From: Leucobacter sp. PH1c
GTDB lineage: Bacteria > Actinomycetota > Actinomycetes > Actinomycetales > Microbacteriaceae
DNA: 44,089 nucleotides
Reading direction: 5' to 3'
Assembly (NCBI RefSeq): GCF_000633415.1
Contig: NZ_AYMV01000002.1
Span: 1 to 44,089, forward strand
Part shown: positions 40,335 through 44,089 of the stretch, in pieces
Layout: every line of letters begins with the position of its first letter
Numbering within the stretch: the first letter of the stretch is position 1
Made by a program: the position numbers and the translations under genes
Notes under the pieces: model-generated
What the model saw: only the letters and a program-made list of their open reading frames with translations
Told to the model about the DNA's origin: nothing
The model's database searches: none

Positions 40335-40340
40335 AGTGTA
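40335..40340 (-). promoter_or_regulatory. -10 box of the ileS transcript
   Basis: TACACT on the minus strand is placed so that transcription would begin about 7 nt downstream (near 40328), just before the T-box stem I. This fits the expected leader length. No good -35 hexamer is visible. Confidence 0.6.
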
Positions 40341-40774
40341 GCGCAGCCGCTCCCCCGGCTCCTGGACGCGCTCGGATCGGCGGATCGACGAGGAAGCCGG
40401 CCACGTCCCCACCCGCCGAGGTAACGAAGGCGTAACGAAGCGACTTCCGAAAAACCCCCGGTCAGCCCGGCAATGACGGCGCTCACGCCCGCGATTTCGC
40501 GGGGGCATCCCTTGCACTCGGCCCCGATCGGTTGTTAGCGTCGAAGGCAGCGTTGAGTGCGATTCGGCACCGGCGCGCCGCCCTGCCGTCAGGAGCATCG
40601 TCGAGAGTCGACGAACTGCACGAGCGATGCGGCGCCCTCCGATTGTTCGCCCCGCAATAGAGATCTGGCCATCGAGTGGCCGCCCGCTTCGCAGCGCGTT
40701 CGACCGAGCGCTTCGGCAGCGTTTCCGTCGGCGACCCTCGATCCCTCGTGCCAAGAGATTATGAGGAGTACTGA
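40341..40774. other. Intergenic region between ileS and the betaine importer
   Basis: I see no gene here. It holds the 8-3-8 direct repeat (40421-40439), a small hairpin CCCGCG-ATTT-CGCGGG (40488-40503), and a promoter for the importer: TTGCAC (40512-40517), 18-nt spacer, TAGCGT (40536-40541). Transcription would start near 40548, leaving a 5' leader of about 225 nt, in which I recognise no known riboswitch. Confidence 0.65.
40421..40439. promoter_or_regulatory. 8-3-8 direct repeat, possible response-regulator site
   Basis: GTAACGAA is repeated perfectly with a 3-nt spacer (GGC), so the half-sites are 11 bp apart, one helical turn. This layout is typical of OmpR-family response regulators. 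It resembles, from memory, the 19-bp direct-repeat sites of MtrA, which controls osmoprotectant uptake genes in Corynebacterium. It lies about 73 bp upstream of the predicted importer -35 box. Identity of the binder is inference. Confidence 0.45.
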
Positions 40775-42124
40775 GTGACCCGAACAACTGAATCGCCCGC
40801 TGCCGCGGGCACCCCCGATGCGGAAACGGCCGTGCCGCCCGCGATCGAGGTGTCGCATGCGTACAAGGTCTTCGGCCGCCGCCCCCGCGAGGTGGTGAAG
40901 CGCCTCCGCGGCGGCGCGAGCCGTGACGAGCTCCGGAGCCTCGGCACCGCGGCCGTCATCGACGCGTCCTTCGACGTGCAGCCCGGCGAGATCTTCGTCG
41001 TCATGGGCCTGTCCGGCTCCGGCAAGTCGACGCTCATCCGGATGCTCAACGGTCTGAACGACACCACCGACGGCTCGATCCGAGTGTTCGGCACCGAGGT
41101 CGTCGGGCTCGCGCCCGCCGAGTTGCGCGAACTCCGCCGCGACCGCATGTCGATGGTGTTCCAGCACTTCGCACTGCTCCCCCACCGCAGCGTGCTCGAC
41201 AACGTCGCGTACGGGCTCGAGCTCCAGGACGTGTCGCTCGCCGAGCGGCGCGAGCGAGCGCGCCACTGGCTCGAGCGCGTGGGTCTCGGAGGCTGGGAGG
41301 AGCGCCTCCCCGGCGAGCTCTCCGGCGGCATGCAGCAGCGCGTCGGCATCGCCCGCGCGTTCGCCTCCGACACTGACATCCTGCTCATGGACGAGGCGTT
41401 CTCCGCCCTGGATCCGCTGATCCGCCGCGAGATGCAGGAGCAGCTCGTCGAGCTGCAGCAGGAGCTCAAGAAGACGATCGTGTTCATCACCCACGATCTC
41501 AACGAGGCCATGTTCCTCGGCGACCGGATCGCCGTCATGCGCGACGGCCGGATCGTGCAGGTCGGCACCCCGAACGACATCCTCACCGACCCCGCGAACG
41601 ACTACGTCGCGCAGTTCGTGCAGGACGTCGACCGCGCCCGCGTGCTCACCGCCGGTGATGTGATGGAGCCGCCGCTCGCCGTCGTCCCCGCGTCGGCCGG
41701 CCCGCGCACCGCGCTGCGCACCATGCGCGACCTGCAGACCTCGGCCTGCTTCGTGACGACGGGCGCGCGCACGCTGCTCGGCGTCGTGCGCGACAAGGAC
41801 GTGCTCCGCCAGGTCCGCGAGGGCGGCACCGATCTCACCGCGCTGCTCCGGCCCACGCCCTCGGTGGTGCGGCCGGACCAGGTCATCTCCGAGCTCTTCG
41901 AGCTCGCCGTCGAGAGCCCGCTCCCCGTCGCGGTCACCGATGCGGAGGATCGCCTGATCGGCGTCGTTCCGCGCGTGACGCTGCTCGCCGCTCTGACCGA
42001 TCTCCCGCCCGTCACCACGGAGATCCCGATCATCGAGCCCACGCTCACCGTCCCCTCGGCGACGATCACCGAGACCCTCGCAGCCGGAGCACCGGCGGCG
42101 CCCCGAACGGAGGAGGCACTGTGA
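40775..42124 (+). CDS. Glycine betaine/proline-type ABC transporter, ATP-binding subunit
   Basis: The 449-residue ATPase drives import of an osmoprotectant (ProV/OpuAA type). Motifs are Walker [10 protein letters not shown] (about residue 78), LSGGMQQRVGIARAF and Walker B ILLMDEAFSALDPLIR. The C-terminal third is a CBS-domain pair (VMEPPLAVVPASAGPRTALRTMRD; LLGVVRDKDVLRQV; RLIGVVPRVTLL), the part that senses ionic strength in OpuA-type systems. The GTG start follows GAGGAG. The stop overlaps the permease start by 3 nt (GTGA). Confidence 0.94.
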   Translation: MTRTTESPAAAGTPDAETAVPPAIEVSHAYKVFGRRPREVVKRLRGGASRDELRSLGTAAVIDASFDVQPGEIFVVMGLSGSGKSTLIRMLNGLNDTTDGSIRVFGTEVVGLAPAELRELRRDRMSMVFQHFALLPHRSVLDNVAYGLELQDVSLAERRERARHWLERVGLGGWEERLPGELSGGMQQRVGIARAFASDTDILLMDEAFSALDPLIRREMQEQLVELQQELKKTIVFITHDLNEAMFLGDRIAVMRDGRIVQVGTPNDILTDPANDYVAQFVQDVDRARVLTAGDVMEPPLAVVPASAGPRTALRTMRDLQTSACFVTTGARTLLGVVRDKDVLRQVREGGTDLTALLRPTPSVVRPDQVISELFELAVESPLPVAVTDAEDRLIGVVPRVTLLAALTDLPPVTTEIPIIEPTLTVPSATITETLAAGAPAAPRTEEAL

Positions 42125-43044
42125 TCCCCGGCACCACCGCACCCGACTGGTTCCGCATCCCCGTCGGTGACTGGGCCTCGGCGGCGCTCGACTGGTTCAA
42201 GGTCGCCTGCAAGGGCTTCCTCGACGTCGTCGGCTTCGTGATGAACTGGCTCGTCGAGTCGCTCGGCGACGGCCTCATCGCGATCCCCTTCCTCCTGCTC
42301 ATCGCGATCTTCGCGCTGATCGGCTGGGCAGTCCGCTCCTGGCGCTTCGCGCTCGGCAGCATCGTGACCTTCCTGCTCATCGTCGCGATGAACCAGTGGG
42401 AGAACGCGATGTACACGCTCTCGCTCGTGCTCATCGCGACGCTCGTCGCGATCGCCATCGCCGTGCCGCTCGGCATCTGGGCGGCGCGGAACGACCGCGT
42501 GAGCGCGGCGATCAAGCCCGTGCTCGACTTTATGCAGACCATGCCGGCCTTCGTCTACCTGATCCCCGCCGTGATCTTCTTCACGGTCGGGTTCGCCCCC
42601 GGCGTGTTCGCGACGATCATCTTCGCACTGCCGCCGGGAGTCCGGTTCACGGAGCTCGGCATCCGCGGCGTCGACGGCGAGACCGTCGAGGCCGGCTACG
42701 CCTTCGGTGCGACGCCGGGCGAGATCCTGCGCGGGATCCAGCTCCCGCTCGCGATGCCGACCATCATGGCCGGGATCAACCAGGTGATCATGCTCGCGCT
42801 CTCGATGGCCGTCGTCGCCGGCATGGCCGGCGCGAACGGACTCGGCAAGGAGGTCATCTCCTCGATCTCCACGCTCAACGTGAGCAAGGGCGTCGAGGCC
42901 GGCCTGAGCGTCGTACTCCTCGCCGTGTTCCTCGACCGCGTGACCGCGTCGCTCGGCCGCCCGAGCGAGTACCCCGGTTCGCTGCGCGCAGCGCTCCGCA
43001 CGAAGCGCGACGCCGCCCGGAGCGCCGCACGCGCCGCGGCCTGA
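42121..43044 (+). CDS. Glycine betaine/proline-type ABC transporter, permease subunit
   Basis: A 307-residue ProW/OpuAB-type membrane protein with at least seven hydrophobic segments. The cytoplasmic coupling loop that contacts the ATPase is ETVEAGYAFGATPGEILRGIQLPLAMPTIMAG. QTMPAFVYLIPAVIFF is a hallmark of betaine permeases. The GTG start lies inside the end of the ATPase gene, so the two are coupled. The C-terminus is a short Arg/Ala-rich tail. Confidence 0.94.
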   Translation: MIPGTTAPDWFRIPVGDWASAALDWFKVACKGFLDVVGFVMNWLVESLGDGLIAIPFLLLIAIFALIGWAVRSWRFALGSIVTFLLIVAMNQWENAMYTLSLVLIATLVAIAIAVPLGIWAARNDRVSAAIKPVLDFMQTMPAFVYLIPAVIFFTVGFAPGVFATIIFALPPGVRFTELGIRGVDGETVEAGYAFGATPGEILRGIQLPLAMPTIMAGINQVIMLALSMAVVAGMAGANGLGKEVISSISTLNVSKGVEAGLSVVLLAVFLDRVTASLGRPSEYPGSLRAALRTKRDAARSAARAAA

Positions 43045-43084
43045 CCCAACGGCGGGGCCACCCACCGCACAGACCCGCACGACC

Positions 43085-43102
43085 CCGGGGCACCGTCCCC
43101 GG
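43085..43102 (+). other. Hairpin between permease and binding-protein genes
   Basis: CCGGGG (43085-43090) pairs with CCCCGG (43097-43102) around CACCGT in the 104-nt gap. Such hairpins often raise binding-protein mRNA relative to permease mRNA by stabilising the downstream part or by partial termination; which applies here is not shown. Confidence 0.4.
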
Positions 43103-43148
43103 TCTCCAGACGATCCGCGCAGTGCGCGGGCAGAAAGGAAGACGCACG

Positions 43149-44042
43149 ATGAAGAAGACCACCCGAGGAATCACCAGCCTCGTCGCGCTCGGCGCGGCCG
43201 CAGCGCTCGCGCTCACGGGTTGCAGCTCGGATGCCGGAGGCGGCGACGCGAAGACGATCACGCTCGGCTACCTCCCCTCCTGGACCGACGGCCTGAGCAC
43301 GGCCTACCTCCTCGAGAACCAGCTCGAGCAGCTCGGCTACGAGGTCAAGATGGAGGAGCTCACCGAGGCCGCCGTGCTCTACACGGGGCTCGCCTCCGGC
43401 GACATCGATATCTACCCCTCCGCCTGGTCCGAGAAGACGCATGCGTCGTACATGAAGAAGTACGGCGACGACATCGAGGATCTCGGCGCCTACTACGACA
43501 ACGCGGTGCTGACGCTCGCGGTTCCCGAGTACGTCGACATCGACTCGATCGAGGATCTGCGCGGCAACGCCGACCGCTTCGACGGCAAGATCATCGGCAT
43601 CGAGCCGAGCGCCGGGCTCACTGAGCAGACGGAGACCTCGGTGATGCCCGAGTACGGCCTCGACTCCGAGTACGAGCTCGTCACCTCCTCAACGGCGACC
43701 ATGCTCGCGACGCTCAAGGACAAGATCGACAACCAGGAGGACGTCGTCGTGACGCTGTGGCGTCCCTTCTGGGCGAACGACGCCTTCCCGGTGAAGGACC
43801 TGAAGGATCCGAAGGAGGCGATGGGCGCCCCCGAGGCGCTGCACTTCCTCGCGACGAAGGGGTTCTCCGAGAAGTACCCCGACGCTGCGGAGCTCATCGC
43901 GAGCATCGAGCTCGACGATGCCGAGTACGGCGCGCTCGAGGACCTCGTGGTCAACGAGTACGGCGAGGGCAAGGAGCCCGAGGCGATCACCGCCTGGCTC
44001 GCGAAGTTCCCCGACGCGTTCAGCACCGAGCTGACGAAGTAG
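43149..44042 (+). CDS. Glycine betaine/proline-type ABC transporter, substrate-binding lipoprotein
   Basis: The 297-residue ProX/OpuAC-type binding protein captures the osmoprotectant outside the membrane. The lipoprotein signal is clear: basic MKKTTRG, hydrophobic stretch, lipobox LTGC (cysteine at about residue 26), then a Ser/Gly linker. Tryptophans in YLPSWTDGLS, YPSAWSEKTH and LWRPFWAND are candidates for the aromatic cage that binds quaternary amines. AGAAAGGA gives a strong ribosome site. It is the last gene of the importer. The remaining 47 nt of the window hold nothing I recognise. Confidence 0.94.
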   Translation: MKKTTRGITSLVALGAAAALALTGCSSDAGGGDAKTITLGYLPSWTDGLSTAYLLENQLEQLGYEVKMEELTEAAVLYTGLASGDIDIYPSAWSEKTHASYMKKYGDDIEDLGAYYDNAVLTLAVPEYVDIDSIEDLRGNADRFDGKIIGIEPSAGLTEQTETSVMPEYGLDSEYELVTSSTATMLATLKDKIDNQEDVVVTLWRPFWANDAFPVKDLKDPKEAMGAPEALHFLATKGFSEKYPDAAELIASIELDDAEYGALEDLVVNEYGEGKEPEAITAWLAKFPDAFSTELTK

Positions 44043-44089
44043 CGGCGCGCCTCGCCCCCGGGGCGATCGCGCACGGCGGCGGCCCGTCC

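Noticed and set aside
40557-40778. 73-codon ORF ending at the start of the betaine ATPase gene
   Set aside because: No ribosome site, no recognisable family, composition like intergenic DNA; its last five codons merely run through the ATPase ribosome site.

Overview
This window looks like chromosome from a high-GC actinobacterium of the family Microbacteriaceae, with Leucobacter or a close relative as my best guess. The support is the roughly 70% GC content, RbpA, WhiA, the DUF4233 protein and a DIP1984-family protein, together with gene order. The order uvrC-rapZ-whiA / pgk-tpiA-secG / tal-tkt / ctaB / suf / ABC-F matches, gene for gene, a conserved actinobacterial block also known from Mycobacterium. 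The genus is inference from gene content; no rRNA is present.

Layout. Positions 39-5792 (minus strand) hold a cysteine-desulfurase-less SUF iron-sulfur operon (sufB-sufD-Rieske-sufC-sufT), a strong terminator, and an ABC-F translation factor. Heme A synthase (ctaA, plus) diverges from sufB and converges on heme O synthase (ctaB, minus). The 776 bp between ctaA and ctaB hold no gene but carry four related long palindromes and an 18-bp tandem repeat. Positions 8786-13692 (plus) are tkt-tal-pgi, without the usual zwf-opcA-pgl. Positions 13857-17282 (minus) are sodA-pgk-tpiA-secG-rbpA, without gap. Positions 17410-24299 (minus) are the SOS-type uvrA followed by uvrC-rapZ-whiA in overlapping order. 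Positions 24480-31799 are accessory: a siderophore-interacting reductase, a VOC/glyoxalase protein facing an AraC regulator, uvrB, a DIP1984 protein, a YcaQ-type DNA glycosylase and an MmyB-like regulator. Then come ilvD, an HhH-GPD glycosylase, and the ileS-folC-DUF4233-ndk group, with ileS behind a T-box leader. The right end is a glycine-betaine/proline-type ABC importer (ATPase, permease, lipoprotein).

How the genes work together. SufBCD with the Rieske protein and SufT build Fe-S clusters, and IlvD is a likely client. CtaB and CtaA act in sequence to make heme A for cytochrome aa3 oxidase. Tkt, Tal, Pgi, TpiA and Pgk cover the non-oxidative pentose phosphate pathway and part of glycolysis. 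UvrA, UvrB and UvrC make the complete excision nuclease, joined here by two DNA glycosylases. The T-box ties IleS synthesis to uncharged tRNA-Ile, and an 8-3-8 direct repeat upstream of the betaine importer may be a response-regulator site.

Most of the window is ordinary core genome. The least explained parts are the palindrome family at 7071-7562, tandem repeats that span stop codons at three gene ends, and a run of genes between 24 and 34.4 kb whose start codons lie exactly 6-7 nt behind a TANNNT box (predicted leaderless mRNAs). No CRISPR array, tRNA, rRNA, prophage or intact insertion sequence was seen.
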